Assembly: GCF_011250565.1 (NCBI RefSeq)
Contig: NZ_JAANMS010000013.1
Span: 1 to 64,000 of the forward strand
Reading direction: 5' to 3'
DNA: 64,000 nucleotides
DNA from: Nocardioides sp. IC4_145
GTDB lineage: Bacteria; Actinomycetota; Actinomycetes; Propionibacteriales; Nocardioidaceae
Position numbers and translations under genes: made by a program. Of the stretch, positions 24,217-33,800 are shown one piece after another. Each line of letters opens with the position of its first letter. Within the stretch, counting starts at the first letter, position 1. The notes below the pieces were generated by a model that was given only the letters and a program-made list of their open reading frames with translations, had not been told where the DNA came from and did no database searches.

Positions 24217-24555
24217 GCACCGGCGAGTGACCGTGCGCCACCCGCGCGTGGCGAGGCCCCCGGCCGCCGCGTGACACCCGCCTTCCCCTTGCGGATGTCG
24301 TGCGCCGGACCCGGGGGCCCCGTCTGGTCCTCACGCTAGGTTCGGCAGGGGCGGCGGTCAACGCCAGTGATCCTCAGCCTGTGGACGAACCTGTGGACAC
24401 GGCTGTGGACCGAGCGCCGGACCCGTGGACGACACGCGGCGGAGCGCGGGAGGAGCCTGGGGAGGACACGCCCGAGCGGCGCGCCGCCCGGCGGCTGACC
24501 TGGGACGACGGTCCTCCACGGGCTGTGGAGGAGAAAAGACGGACGGAGGTGGGCT
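24217..24555. other. 339-bp intergenic stretch with three 12-bp CTGTGGAC units
   Basis: No credible gene. CTGTGGAC occurs three times at exact 12-bp spacing (24379, 24391, 24403), and related GGGCTGTGG stretches occur near 24528 and 24553. The spacing is close to one helical turn and could be an operator array or a mutational expansion. The units resemble only half of a DnaA box (TTATCCACA), so an origin is not supported. The last bases hold the GGACGGAGGTGG ribosome-binding region of the PHP gene. Confidence 0.5.
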
Positions 24556-25617
24556 GTGGGCGAGCAGCCCGAGGTGCCGGCGGCGTACACCGCGGGGCCG
24601 GTCGCAGCGCTGCGACGGATCGCGTTCCTGCTCGAGCGGGCGCGCGAGGACACCTACAAGGTCAAGGCCTACCGCGGGGCGGCCGCGACGATCCTGCCGC
24701 TGCCGGACGACGAGGTCGCCCGGATGGTCGACGAGGGCACGCTGACCGACCTGCCGGGGGTGGGGAAGTCCTCGGGGCGGGTCATCGCCGAGGCGGTGCG
24801 CGGGGAGACGCCGCGGCGGCTCGCCGAGCTGGAGGCCGAGCACGCCGGACCGCTCACAGAGGACGAGCACGGCGCCCATGACCTGCACGGGGCGCTGCGC
24901 GGCGACTGCCACTCCCACTCCGACTGGTCCGACGGCGGCTCGCCGATCGAGGAGATGGCGATCACGGCGATGGAGCTGGGCCATGAGTACCTCGTGCTCA
25001 CCGACCACTCGCCGCGGCTGAAGGTGGCGCGCGGCCTCAGCGCGGAGCGGCTGGCCCGCCAGCTCGACGTGGTCGACGCGGTCAACGAGCACCTGGGCGG
25101 TTCGTTCACCCTGCTCAAGGGGATCGAGGTCGACATCCTCGACGACGGCGGGCTCGACCAGACCGAGGAGATGCTCGACCGGCTCGACATCCGGGTCGCC
25201 AGCGTCCACTCCAAGCTGCGGATGGACCGCGACGCGATGACCCGACGGATGGTCGCCGCGACCCGGAACCGGCACATGAACGTCCTGGGCCACTGCACCG
25301 GCCGCCTGGTGACCGGCGGCCGCGGCACCCGCCCGCCGTCGGAGTTCGACGCGCGTGCGGTCTTCGAGTCCTGCGCCGAGCACGACGTCGCGGTGGAGAT
25401 CAACTCCCGTCCCGAACGCCGTGACCCGCCCACCGGGCTGCTCGAGCTGGCCCGCGACATCGGCTGCGTCTTCTCCATCGACAGCGACGCGCACGCCCCG
25501 GGGCAGCTGGACTTCCTCTGGTACGGCGCGGAGCGGGCCGCCGCGGCCGGCATCGAGCCCGACCGCATCGTCAACACGTGGCCGAAGGAGCGCCTCCTGG
25601 CGTGGGCGACGAAGTAG
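24556..25617 (+). CDS. PHP-domain protein with PolX-like helix-hairpin-helix region
   Basis: A 353-residue protein. Residues 15-100 resemble the POLXc 8-kDa and helix-hairpin-helix part of family X DNA polymerases (RIAFLLERAREDTYKVKAYR, then LPGVGKSSGRVI). Residues 112-353 are a PHP phosphoesterase domain with HSHSDWSDG, an SVHSKL block, HCTGR and SDAHAPGQL metal ligands. The polymerase palm with its catalytic aspartates is missing. Full PolX proteins (about 570 residues) carry palm and PHP, so this looks like a natural derivative in DNA repair, perhaps a 3' phosphatase or exonuclease. GTG 24556 follows a good ribosome-binding site. Confidence 0.8.
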   Translation: MGEQPEVPAAYTAGPVAALRRIAFLLERAREDTYKVKAYRGAAATILPLPDDEVARMVDEGTLTDLPGVGKSSGRVIAEAVRGETPRRLAELEAEHAGPLTEDEHGAHDLHGALRGDCHSHSDWSDGGSPIEEMAITAMELGHEYLVLTDHSPRLKVARGLSAERLARQLDVVDAVNEHLGGSFTLLKGIEVDILDDGGLDQTEEMLDRLDIRVASVHSKLRMDRDAMTRRMVAATRNRHMNVLGHCTGRLVTGGRGTRPPSEFDARAVFESCAEHDVAVEINSRPERRDPPTGLLELARDIGCVFSIDSDAHAPGQLDFLWYGAERAAAAGIEPDRIVNTWPKERLLAWATK

Positions 25618-25627
25618 GTTCCCGCAC

Positions 25628-26164
25628 ATGGGAGTGCGCCAGGACGTGGAGGTGCGCCGCTCGAAGCGGCGGCGCCGCACGGTCTCGGCGTACCGCGACG
25701 GCGAGCGGATCGTCGTCCTCGTCCCGGCCAGCCTGTCCCGCGCCGAGGAGGCGGACTGGGTGGAGAAGATGGTCGCGCGGCTGGAGCGGTCCGAGCGCCG
25801 CCGGAACCCCTCGGACGACGACCTGCTGGCCCGGGCGCGGCTGCTGAGCGACCGCTACCTCGGCGGCATCGCCGTGCCCGAGTCGGTCCGCTGGGTCGAC
25901 AACCAGAACGCGCGCTGGGGCTCGTGCACCCCCGGCGACCGCTCGATCCGCCTGTCGGTGCGGCTCCAGGGGATGCCGTCGTGGGTCGTCGACTACGTGA
26001 TGGTGCACGAGCTCGCGCACCTGATCGAGGCCGGCCACGACGCGCGGTTCTGGGCGTGGGTGGACCGCTACCCGCACACCGAGCGGGCCAAGGGCTACCT
26101 GCTCGGCTGGTCCGCGGCCGCGCGGGTCGACCCGCCCGCGTCGATGCAGGACGAGGTCGACTGA
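25628..26164 (+). CDS. YgjP/SprT-like zinc metallopeptidase (DUF45)
   Basis: A 178-residue M48-related peptidase of the YgjP family. WGSCTPGDRSIRLS is followed by the zinc site HELAH and, after a short loop, H-DARFW, which together give three histidines and the catalytic Glu. ATG 25628 follows the PHP gene by 10 bp, so the two are probably co-transcribed. The N-terminus is strongly basic (RRSKRRRR). The final 70 bp overlap the convergent Nudix gene. The physiological substrate is unknown; a link to protein turnover on DNA is only a guess from the SprT-like fold. Confidence 0.85.
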   Translation: MGVRQDVEVRRSKRRRRTVSAYRDGERIVVLVPASLSRAEEADWVEKMVARLERSERRRNPSDDDLLARARLLSDRYLGGIAVPESVRWVDNQNARWGSCTPGDRSIRLSVRLQGMPSWVVDYVMVHELAHLIEAGHDARFWAWVDRYPHTERAKGYLLGWSAAARVDPPASMQDEVD

Positions 26165-26724
26165 CCCAGCCGGTCCAGCGCCCATCGGTCCAAGCCCAGC
26201 GCGACCAGCTCGGCGAGCTCGGGGTTCGGCAGGTCGTCGACCGGCCACCACCGCACGTCGACCGACTCCTCGCTCACGGCGTACGCCGCCTCCGCCGGCG
26301 CGACCGCGAGGAACCGGACGTCCAGGTGGTGCACGGGCCGTCCGTCGGCCAGCGGCCCCCCGCAGAACGGCACGGCGTGCTCGGAGAGGTGCACCGGTTG
26401 CGGGTCGACCAGCAGGCCGGCGATCCCGGACTCCTCGGTCGCCTCGCGCAGCGCGGCGCCGGCCAGTGTGGTGTCGCCCGGCTCGCAGTGCCCGCCGAGC
26501 TGGAACCACTCCCGCGCCTTGGCGTGCAGCGTGAGCAGCACCCGCTCGCCGGCCGCGTCGACGACCAGCGTGCTGGCCGTGACGTGGTCGGGTCGGCAGG
26601 ACCGCTCGAGCCCGTCGGGACGGGCCCGGAGGTGGGCGACGTACCGCTCGCGCAGCGCCTCCTGCGCAGGCCCGGGCGCCGTCCAGCCGGTCAGCAGCGC
26701 CAGGGCGTCGGCGTGGAGGCTCAC
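26095..26724 (-). CDS. Nudix hydrolase
   Basis: A 209-residue protein with a Nudix box beginning GGHCEPGDTTLAGAALREA and continuing TEESG, giving the Mg2+-binding glutamates. The STLVVDAAGERVLLTLHAK strands precede it. GTG 26724 overlaps the stop of the DUF2342 gene in a GTGA pattern, so it is the second gene of that operon. The 3' end overlaps the SprT-like gene on the other strand by 70 bp. Substrate unknown; nucleotide clean-up (house-cleaning) is typical of the family. Confidence 0.85.
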   Translation of the reverse strand: MSLHADALALLTGWTAPGPAQEALRERYVAHLRARPDGLERSCRPDHVTASTLVVDAAGERVLLTLHAKAREWFQLGGHCEPGDTTLAGAALREATEESGIAGLLVDPQPVHLSEHAVPFCGGPLADGRPVHHLDVRFLAVAPAEAAYAVSEESVDVRWWPVDDLPNPELAELVALGLDRWALDRLGQSTSSCIDAGGSTRAAADQPSR

Positions 26725-28109
26725 TCCTCGCCGGAGCCGCTGGAGCCGTCGGACCCGGGCTCGAGCAGCTTGCGCAGCTCGGCGTCGAAGGCCTCGTCGG
26801 TCAGCTCCGCGGGGGCGCCGGCGTCCTCGCGGAAGCCGAGCGGGTCGTCGAGGTCGGCGGCGGTCGGCAGCAGGTCGGGGTGCATCCACACGCCGTCGCG
26901 GCCCTCGATGCCCTGGCGGCTGCGCAGCGAGCCCCAGAGGGTGGAGGCGTCGCGCAGCCGGCGGGGGCGCATCTCGAGCCCGACGAGGGAGGCGAAGGTC
27001 TGTTCGGCCGGCCCGCCGGCGGCGCGCCGGCGGCGTACCGCCTCCTGCATCTTGGCCGCGGCCGGCATCCGCTCGGCGGTGGCCTGGCCGACGACCTCGT
27101 CGACCCAGCCCTCGACGAGCGCGAGCGCGGTCTCGAGCCGCTGCAGCGCCGCCTCCTGGCGCGGGGACTTCGGCATCTCGAACAGGCCGCCCTCGAGCAG
27201 CTGCTGCATCGACTCGGGGTTGGTCGGGTCGACGCCGCGCATCTGCTCCTCGATGCGGGACTGGATCGCCTCGGCGTTGATCTCCACGCCCTTGGCGAAG
27301 TCGGTGACCGCGGCGATGACGTGCTCGCGCAGCCACGGGACGTGGGCGAAGAGCCGCTGGTGGGCGGCCTCGCGCAGCGCGAGGTAGAGCAGCACGTCGT
27401 CCTCGGTGACGTCGAGGCCCTCGGCGAACGCCGCGACGTTGGTCGGCAGCAGCGCGGCGCGGCCGGGCTGGGCCAGCGGCACGCCGACGTCGGAGACGCT
27501 CAGCACCTCGCCGGCCAGCGCCCCGAGCGCGGAGCCGACCTGGCTGGCGAGCATCGCGCCCATGGCCTTGCCGAGGATGCCGAGGATCGGTCCGGCCTGG
27601 GCCTTGGCCTCCGGCGGCAGCGCGTCGGCGATGCCCGAGGTGGACTGCTCGGCGACGGGCGCGACCAGCACCTTCCAGACCTCGGCGGTGCCGACGACCC
27701 ACTCGGCGCGGCTCCACGCCGTCGTCGAGGTGACGCCGGAGGGGAAGGTCGTGGTGTCGTCGAGCCAGTGGTCGGCGAGGCGGAGCGCGTCGGCGACGGC
27801 GTCCTTCTGCCGCTGGGTCGGCGTCGGGTCGGGCTGGGGGACGGCCTTGCGGGCGGTGTCGAGTGCGAGGTCCCAGTTCAGCGGACCGTCGTAGGGCTGC
27901 ATCATCGCCTGGATCTGGCCGAAGAGCTGCGAGAGGTCGGGCATGCCGCCACCGGCGCCGCCCGGGAAGCCGCCCGGGAAGCCGCCGGGGAGACCGCCCG
28001 GGAAGCCACCGGCGCCACCGGAGAAGAAGGCCTCGAAGGGCGTGCCCTTGAACGGGTTCTGGCCCGGGTCCTGGCCGTCGTCGGGACCGTCCGACGGGTT
28101 GTTCGTCAT
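26721..28109 (-). CDS. Zinc-dependent metalloprotease-like protein, DUF2342 family
   Basis: A 462-residue protein of the actinobacterial family often named zinc-dependent metalloprotease or F420-biosynthesis-associated protein (Rv3195 in M. tuberculosis, from memory). The putative zinc motif is REAAHQRLF, where the second position of HExxH is not canonical, so catalysis is not certain. The N-terminus carries Gly-Phe-Pro-Gly-Gly repeats (about residues 30-50), probably disordered. ATG 28109 gives the expected length. The gene is divergent from moaE by 54 bp. Cell location appears cytosolic. Confidence 0.85.
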   Translation of the reverse strand: MTNNPSDGPDDGQDPGQNPFKGTPFEAFFSGGAGGFPGGLPGGFPGGFPGGAGGGMPDLSQLFGQIQAMMQPYDGPLNWDLALDTARKAVPQPDPTPTQRQKDAVADALRLADHWLDDTTTFPSGVTSTTAWSRAEWVVGTAEVWKVLVAPVAEQSTSGIADALPPEAKAQAGPILGILGKAMGAMLASQVGSALGALAGEVLSVSDVGVPLAQPGRAALLPTNVAAFAEGLDVTEDDVLLYLALREAAHQRLFAHVPWLREHVIAAVTDFAKGVEINAEAIQSRIEEQMRGVDPTNPESMQQLLEGGLFEMPKSPRQEAALQRLETALALVEGWVDEVVGQATAERMPAAAKMQEAVRRRRAAGGPAEQTFASLVGLEMRPRRLRDASTLWGSLRSRQGIEGRDGVWMHPDLLPTAADLDDPLGFREDAGAPAELTDEAFDAELRKLLEPGSDGSSGSGEE

Positions 28110-28163
28110 GCTCCCACGGTACGCGGCGGGCCCAGCGGCGAGCGCGCGACTAGGGTCGGCCCC

Positions 28164-28592
28164 ATGACCCATCCGGCCGTCCGCCTCGTCGGCCTGCGCG
28201 AGACCGCGCTCGACGTCGACGAGGTGCTCCGCTCGCTCGACGACGACGCCTCCGGCGGGCTGGTCCTCTTCGTCGGCCGCGTCCGCGACCACGACGGCGG
28301 CAAGGGCGTGACCGGCCTCGACTACTCCGCCCACCCGACGGCACTGGCGAAGCTGGCGGAGGTCTGCGACCGGGTCGCCGAGGAGCACGACGTGCACGGC
28401 GTCGCCGCCGTCCACCGCGTCGGCAGCCTCGCCATCGGCGACGCCGCCGTCGTCGTCGCGACCGCCTCCGCCCACCGCGGCACCGCCTTCGAGGCCTCCC
28501 GCGCCCTCATCGACACCCTGAAGGACGAGGTGCCGATCTGGAAGCACCAGCGCTTCGGCGACGGCAGCGAGGAGTGGGTCGGCTCCCCGTAG
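28164..28592 (+). CDS. moaE: Molybdopterin synthase catalytic subunit MoaE
   Basis: A 142-residue MoaE, the large subunit that puts dithiolene sulfur on cyclic pyranopterin with MoaD. Family blocks are present: GLVLFVGRVRDHDGG, a LDYSAHP segment, HRVGSLAIGD, and the catalytic Lys region DEVPIWKHQ. The length is standard. No moaD or other molybdenum-cofactor gene is in the window; a separate MoaE at this locus also occurs in other actinomycetes. Start ATG 28164. Confidence 0.93.
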   Translation: MTHPAVRLVGLRETALDVDEVLRSLDDDASGGLVLFVGRVRDHDGGKGVTGLDYSAHPTALAKLAEVCDRVAEEHDVHGVAAVHRVGSLAIGDAAVVVATASAHRGTAFEASRALIDTLKDEVPIWKHQRFGDGSEEWVGSP

Positions 28593-28634
28593 CCGTTCGT
28601 CCACAGGTGGTCGGGCTGGTCGCCCGTCGTCGGC

Positions 28635-28695
28635 GTAGTCCGTGACGTTCCGCAAGCAGATCCGGCCGCGACACCTGCGGAACGTCACGGACTAC
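28635..28695. repeat. Perfect 20-bp inverted repeat
   Basis: The arms 28635-28654 (beginning GTAGTCCGTGACG) and 28676-28695 are perfect reverse complements, separated by 21 bp. It lies in the 191-bp gap between moaE and the small membrane-protein gene. It has the same general form as the repeat at 18.0 and 62.5 kb but a different sequence. It may be a terminator for moaE or a member of another palindromic repeat family. Confidence 0.85.
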
Positions 28696-28783
28696 CCCGC
28701 CAGCTCCCGCCCGGCTGTGGGCGACCGGCGGCAGCGGGCGTGGCTCCGCCGGAACGAGCGGCCCGCCGCCTAGCCTTCGAGGC

Positions 28784-29011
28784 GTGGAGATCCTGCTGTG
28801 GCTCGTGCCGCCCGCCGTGGTGACGGTCGTGGCGATGGTGTGGGTGTCGTGGCTGGGGCGCGAGGGTCGCGGGGAGGTCGACCGCGAGGTGGCCGTTCGG
28901 CGGCTGGGGGCGGCGATCGAGCGCGGCCGGCGGCCGACGTACGCCGCACCCGCGCGACGCGAGGACCGCAGCACCGGCGTCGCCGTGCGCCCCTCCCGCC
29001 GCGCCTCCTGA
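28784..29011 (+). CDS. Small single-helix membrane protein, 75 residues
   Basis: GTG 28784 opens a 75-residue protein. One N-terminal transmembrane helix (about residues 3-24) is followed by a basic, Arg-rich cytoplasmic tail. It is 44 bp upstream of the PDZ-Lon gene on the same strand. No family recognised. Codon use and the conserved position before the protease gene support it as real. Possibly a partner of the membrane protease, by context only. Confidence 0.6.
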   Translation: MEILLWLVPPAVVTVVAMVWVSWLGREGRGEVDREVAVRRLGAAIERGRRPTYAAPARREDRSTGVAVRPSRRAS

Positions 29012-29054
29012 ACCGGCCGGAGCCCGGCTTGCCGCCTGATGAGAAGGTGGCGCC

Positions 29055-30104
29055 ATGACGCAGCGCACGATCGCCGCCCTCCTGGCGGTGCCGCTGGTCG
29101 TGGCGCTGCTCGTGGCGGCGGCCCGCCACCCGCTGCCGTACGTCACCTACGAGCCCGGCCTGACCGTCGACGTCCTGGGGACCGACGGCGGCAAGGAGAT
29201 CGTCGAGGTCGACGGGGAGCAGACCTACCGCGACGACGGCGAGCTGCGGATGACCACCGTCTTCGTCTCCCGGCCGAACGCCGACGTGTCGCTGTTCGAG
29301 GTGATGAAGGGCTGGCTCAGCGACGAGGACGCGGTCTACCCCTACGAGGCGGTCTACGAGGAGGGGACGACCGACGAGGAGAACGAGGCCGAGGGCGCGG
29401 TCGACATGGTCACCTCGCAGGACGCCGCGACCGCGGTCGCGCTGACCGAGCTGGGGTACGACGTGGAGCCGGCCGTCGAGGTGCTCCTCGTGACCGAGGG
29501 GACCCCGGCCGAGGGACGGCTGCGGGTGCGTGACGTGTTCCTCGAGGCCGACGGCGTCGAGATCGAGGAGCCGCAGGACCTCGTCGACGTCGTGAAGGCG
29601 GCCGAGCCCGGCGAGCCGGTGACCTTCCGCGTGCTGCGCAAGGGCGAGGAGCGCACCGTGCAGGTCGTGCCCGAGGAGGTCGACGGCCGGCCGCAGGTGG
29701 GCGTCCGGCTCGGCACCGGGTTCACCTTCCCGTTCGAGGTCTCGGTCAACGTCGACCCCCAGATCGGCGGCCCGAGCGCCGGGCTGATGTTCAGCCTGGC
29801 CATCTACGACACGCTCACCCCGGGCTCGCTGACCGGCGAGACGATCGTGGCCGGCAGCGGCACGATCGACCCGGAGGGCAACGTCGGGCCGATCGGCGGC
29901 ATCCAGCAGAAGATCGTGGGAGCACGCGACGCCGGTGCTGCGTTGTTCCTGGTGCCGCCCGACAACTGCGCGGACGCGCTCGGGGCGCCCGCCGACGACA
30001 TGCGGCTGGTGCGCGCGGAGACGATGCACGACGCGGTCGAGGCCATCGAGGCGTGGGTGGCCGACCCCGGGATCAAGGACCTGCCCAGCTGTGAGAAGAA
30101 CTGA
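29055..30104 (+). CDS. PDZ-domain Lon-like serine protease (S16)
   Basis: A 349-residue membrane-anchored protease. An N-terminal hydrophobic helix (residues 5-23) faces the rest of the protein outward. A PDZ domain lies at about 140-210. A Lon-type catalytic domain without ATPase follows, with the Ser-Lys dyad S241 (GGPSAGL) and K286 (QQKIVGA). The 45-residue spacing is normal for Lon. Homologue of M. tuberculosis Rv3194c, from memory. It sits upstream of the PPA1309 and UPF0182 genes as in other actinomycetes. Confidence 0.9.
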   Translation: MTQRTIAALLAVPLVVALLVAAARHPLPYVTYEPGLTVDVLGTDGGKEIVEVDGEQTYRDDGELRMTTVFVSRPNADVSLFEVMKGWLSDEDAVYPYEAVYEEGTTDEENEAEGAVDMVTSQDAATAVALTELGYDVEPAVEVLLVTEGTPAEGRLRVRDVFLEADGVEIEEPQDLVDVVKAAEPGEPVTFRVLRKGEERTVQVVPEEVDGRPQVGVRLGTGFTFPFEVSVNVDPQIGGPSAGLMFSLAIYDTLTPGSLTGETIVAGSGTIDPEGNVGPIGGIQQKIVGARDAGAALFLVPPDNCADALGAPADDMRLVRAETMHDAVEAIEAWVADPGIKDLPSCEKN

Positions 30105-30113
30105 CGAGAGACG

Positions 30114-30147
30114 AGACGTGACCGAGGACCAGACGTGACCGAGGACC
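30114..30147 (+). repeat. Perfect 17-bp tandem duplication of a translation start region
   Basis: AGACGTGACCGAGGACC is present twice, at 30114-30130 and 30131-30147. Each copy contains a GTG-ACC-GAG-GAC start. The first GTG (30118) reads only six codons before TGA at 30136-30138. The second (30135) opens the PPA1309 gene. Confidence 0.9.
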
Positions 30148-30806
30148 AGCTGCCCGACCCGACCGCGGACGCCGACGACAAGCACGGGGACGACAAGGAC
30201 GGCCTGCTCGACGACCTGGACACCGACCCGGCGCTCGCGTCGGCGGTGCTGGAGATCGAGTCGCACCTGGCCGGTGACGGCTGGGACCAGCCGGCCCGGT
30301 TGTACGCGCTGGTCGAGACCGGGGCGCTGGTGCGCCAGGAGCCCGTGCTGGCTGCGCAGATGGGGCTCGACGCGTCGTCGGAGCAGGGGTCGCTGACCGC
30401 GATCGAGCAGGACCAGCTGGCACCCGACGTCCCGCTGGAGCAGGTGCTGGAGACGATCCTGTGGCCCGCCGGCGTGACCGGCTGCGCCGCGGTCGTGGAG
30501 CGGCTGGTGCTGCCGCCCGGCGCGGACACCGAGGTGCCGGAGGACCCGGCGGAGGCCGAGGCGTTCGCCCGGGAGCACCCGGACCGCCAGGAGGTCCGCA
30601 TCGTCGCCGGGGCGACCCGCGACGGATCGACGTACTGCGCGCTGCGGTTGCGCGCGCACGACGACGACCAGTCGGTCGTCGGGGGCGCCGACCTGGTGCC
30701 CGGCCTGCTCGCGCTGCTGCAGGCCACGCTGGAGGAGGACGAGGGAATGAACCACACGACCGCGCCGACCGACGGACGCACCGACCAGCCGGGAGGGTCC
30801 GCGTGA
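30135..30806 (+). CDS. PPA1309-family protein
   Basis: A 223-residue acidic cytosolic protein of the PPA1309 family, named after a Propionibacterium gene and typical of the Propionibacteriales and relatives. There is a characteristic LETILWPAGVTGCAAVVERL block, and the conserved QEVRIVAGATRDGSTYCALRLR segment follows. It starts with GTG 30135 inside a duplicated 17-bp unit. It ends in a GTGA overlap with the UPF0182 gene, so the two are coupled. Function unknown. Confidence 0.88.
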   Translation: MTEDQLPDPTADADDKHGDDKDGLLDDLDTDPALASAVLEIESHLAGDGWDQPARLYALVETGALVRQEPVLAAQMGLDASSEQGSLTAIEQDQLAPDVPLEQVLETILWPAGVTGCAAVVERLVLPPGADTEVPEDPAEAEAFAREHPDRQEVRIVAGATRDGSTYCALRLRAHDDDQSVVGGADLVPGLLALLQATLEEDEGMNHTTAPTDGRTDQPGGSA

Positions 30807-33800
30807 GCGAGCTCTTCGCCGACGACCCCCGCGACACCCCGCCGCCGGAGCGGGAGGTGCCGCGCCGGTCGCGCGCGCTGGTCATCACCGCCGCCGTGGT
30901 GGTGCTGGCGTTCTTCGGCCTCACGACGTTCGCGTCGTTCTACACCGACCGGCTGTGGTTCCGCGGCGCCGACTACGGGTCGGTCTTCACCACGTTGTTC
31001 TGGACGCGGACCGGCCTGTTCCTGGTCTTCGGCGCGCTCATGGCGATCGTCGTCGGCCTCAACATGTGGCTGGCCTACCGCTACCGCCCGGCGTTCCGCA
31101 TCCCGGGCTCGGACCAGAGCGGCCTGGAGCGCTACCGCGAGGCGGTCACGCCGATCCGCACCTGGCTCCTGGTCGGGGTCGCGCTGGTCATGGGCGTCTT
31201 CGCCGGCACCTCGGGGTCGGGGGAGTGGCGCAACTACCTGCTGTGGCGCAACGGCAACGCGTTCGGCACGGACGATCCCTACTTCGAGCGCGACATCGGC
31301 TTCTACGTCTTCGACCTGCCGTGGCTGCACTTCCTCGTCGACTTCACCATGGCGGTCGTCGTCGTGGCGCTGCTCGCGGCGGCCGTCGTGCACTACCTGT
31401 ACGGCGGCATCCGGCTCCAGGTCTCGACCGACCGGCTCTCGGGCGCGGCGCAGGTGCAGCTGTCCGTGCTGCTGGGGATCTTCGTGCTCGCCAAGGGTGT
31501 CGACTACTACCTCGACCGCTTCGACCTGGTGACCCAGGGCGGGGAGCTGTTCACCGGCATGAGCTACACCGACGACCACGCGGTGCTGCCGGCCAAGAAC
31601 ATCCTCATGGGCATCGCGCTGGTCTGCGCGGTGCTGTTCTTCCTCAACGTCTGGCGCCGCACCTGGATCCTGCCGTCGATGGGCCTGGCGCTCCTCGCGC
31701 TGTCCGCGGTGCTGCTGGGCCTGGTCTGGCCGGGCATCGTCCAGCAGTTCCAGGTCAACCCCTCCCAGGCCGACAAGGAGGAGCCCTACATCCAGACCAA
31801 CATCGACGCGACGCGCGCCGCGTACGGCGTCGCCGACGTGGAGGTCGAGGAGTACTCCAGCGACCCGGACCTCGACGTCAACATCGGCACGCTCGACGGC
31901 GGCACCGCGTCGGTCCCGCTGGTCGACCCGCAGCTGGTGCGCGCGGCGTTCGAGCAGCGCCAGCAGGTCCGCGCGTTCTACTCCGTCGCGCCGGTGCTCG
32001 ACGTGGACCGCTACGAGATCAACGGCGAGGACCGCGCGCTCGTGCTCGGCGTCCGCGAGCTCGACCAGGACAACCTGGGCGACGACTCGCGCAACTGGTC
32101 GAACCTGCGCACCGTCTACACCCACGGCAACGGCATCATCGCGGCGTACGCCAACCAGCGCCCGGAGGACAACTCCGCGCAGGCCGAGGCCGGCGAGGAG
32201 GCCGACGAGGCGGACAGCGTGTCGGAGGCCGACAACGTGCAGTGGGCCGAGGGCAGCGGGCCGGGGCAGGCGGACCTGACCGAGGCCACCGGCGGCTACG
32301 AGACGCGGGTCTACTACGGCGAGCAGAGCCCGGAGTACTCCATCGTCGGCAAGGCCGACGAGGACAGCCCCGACGTCGAGCTGAACCTGCCGACGCCGGG
32401 CGCCGAGGACCAGGGCACGGTCACGACGTACGAGGGCGACGGCGACGTCGCGATCGGCGGCTTCTTCAACCAGCTGATGTACGCCGTGAAGTTCGGCGAG
32501 CCGAACTTCCTGCTCTCGGGCCGCGTGAACGAGAACAGCAAGATCCTCTACAACCGCGAGCCCCGCGACCGCGTCCGCAAGGTCGCGCCGTGGCTGACCG
32601 TGGACGCGGACGCCTACCCGGCGGTCGTCGACGGACGGATCCTGTGGATCGTCGACGGCTACACGACGACCGACCGCTACCCGCAGGCGCAGCGCGAGTC
32701 GCTCGACGAGATGACCGACGACTCCCTCGACACCCCGGGCGCGCTGCGGACGATCCCGACCGACGAGATCAACTACATGCGCAACGCGGTCAAGGCGACC
32801 GTCGACGCGTACTCCGGCGAGGTGACGATCTACGCCTGGGACGAGGAGGACCCGATCCTGGAGGCGTGGAGCAACGCCTTCCCCGGCACGGTCACGCCGA
32901 AGGGGGAGATCTCCGAGGAGCTGATGCAGCACCTGCGCTACCCCGAGGACCTGTTCAAGGTGCAGCGCTTCCAGTTCGCCCGCTACCACGTCACCGACCC
33001 GCGTGACTGGTACCAGGACAACAACCGGTGGGAGGTCCCGGAGGACCCGTACACGCGGGGCACGCTGCAGCCGCCGTACCGGCTCTTCGTCCGCAACCCC
33101 GGGGACACCGAGGAGACCTTCGCGCTGTCGTCGGTCTTCGTCCCCTACAACAAGGACAACCTCGCCTCGTTCGTCTCCGTCGACGCCGACGCGTCGAGCG
33201 AGAACTACGGGCGGATGCGCGTGCTGCAGCTGCCCAACGAGCAGACCGACGGGCCGGGGCAGGTGGCCAACGCCTTCGCCACCGACCCGCAGATCGCGGA
33301 CCTGGTCGCGGACTTCAACCGCTCCGGCGCGCGACCGGTCTACGGCAACCTGCTCACGCTGCCGGTCGCGGACGCGCTGCTCTACGTCCAGCCGGTCTAC
33401 TCGATCCGCGAGATCACCGACTCCGGCTTCCCGATCCTGCGCTACGTGCTGGTGCGGTACGGCGACGAGGTCGGCGTGGGCACGACGCTGCGCCGGGCGC
33501 TCGCCGACCTGCTCGGGGTCTCCGCGGGCTCGGCCGGCTCCGGCTCGGGCAACGGCTCGGGCGGCCCGGACGAGCCCGAGGGCGAGCTGACCGGCACCCG
33601 TGGCGAGCAGATCGCGCAGCTGCTCGAGGACGCGGAGGACGCCTTCGCCGCCGCGCAGGCCGCCCTCGCCGACGGCGACCTGGCGACGTACCAGGAGCGC
33701 GTCGAGGCCGCCGAGCGTGCCGTCGCCCGCGCGCTGGTGCTCTCCGGCCAGGCCGCCGGCTCGGGTGAGGGCTCGGGGGAGGGCTCGGGTGACACCGACG

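Noticed and set aside
24379..24410. DnaA boxes or replication origin
   Set aside because: The CTGTGGAC units match only part of TTATCCACA, and there is no AT-rich unwinding element or dnaA/dnaN neighbour.
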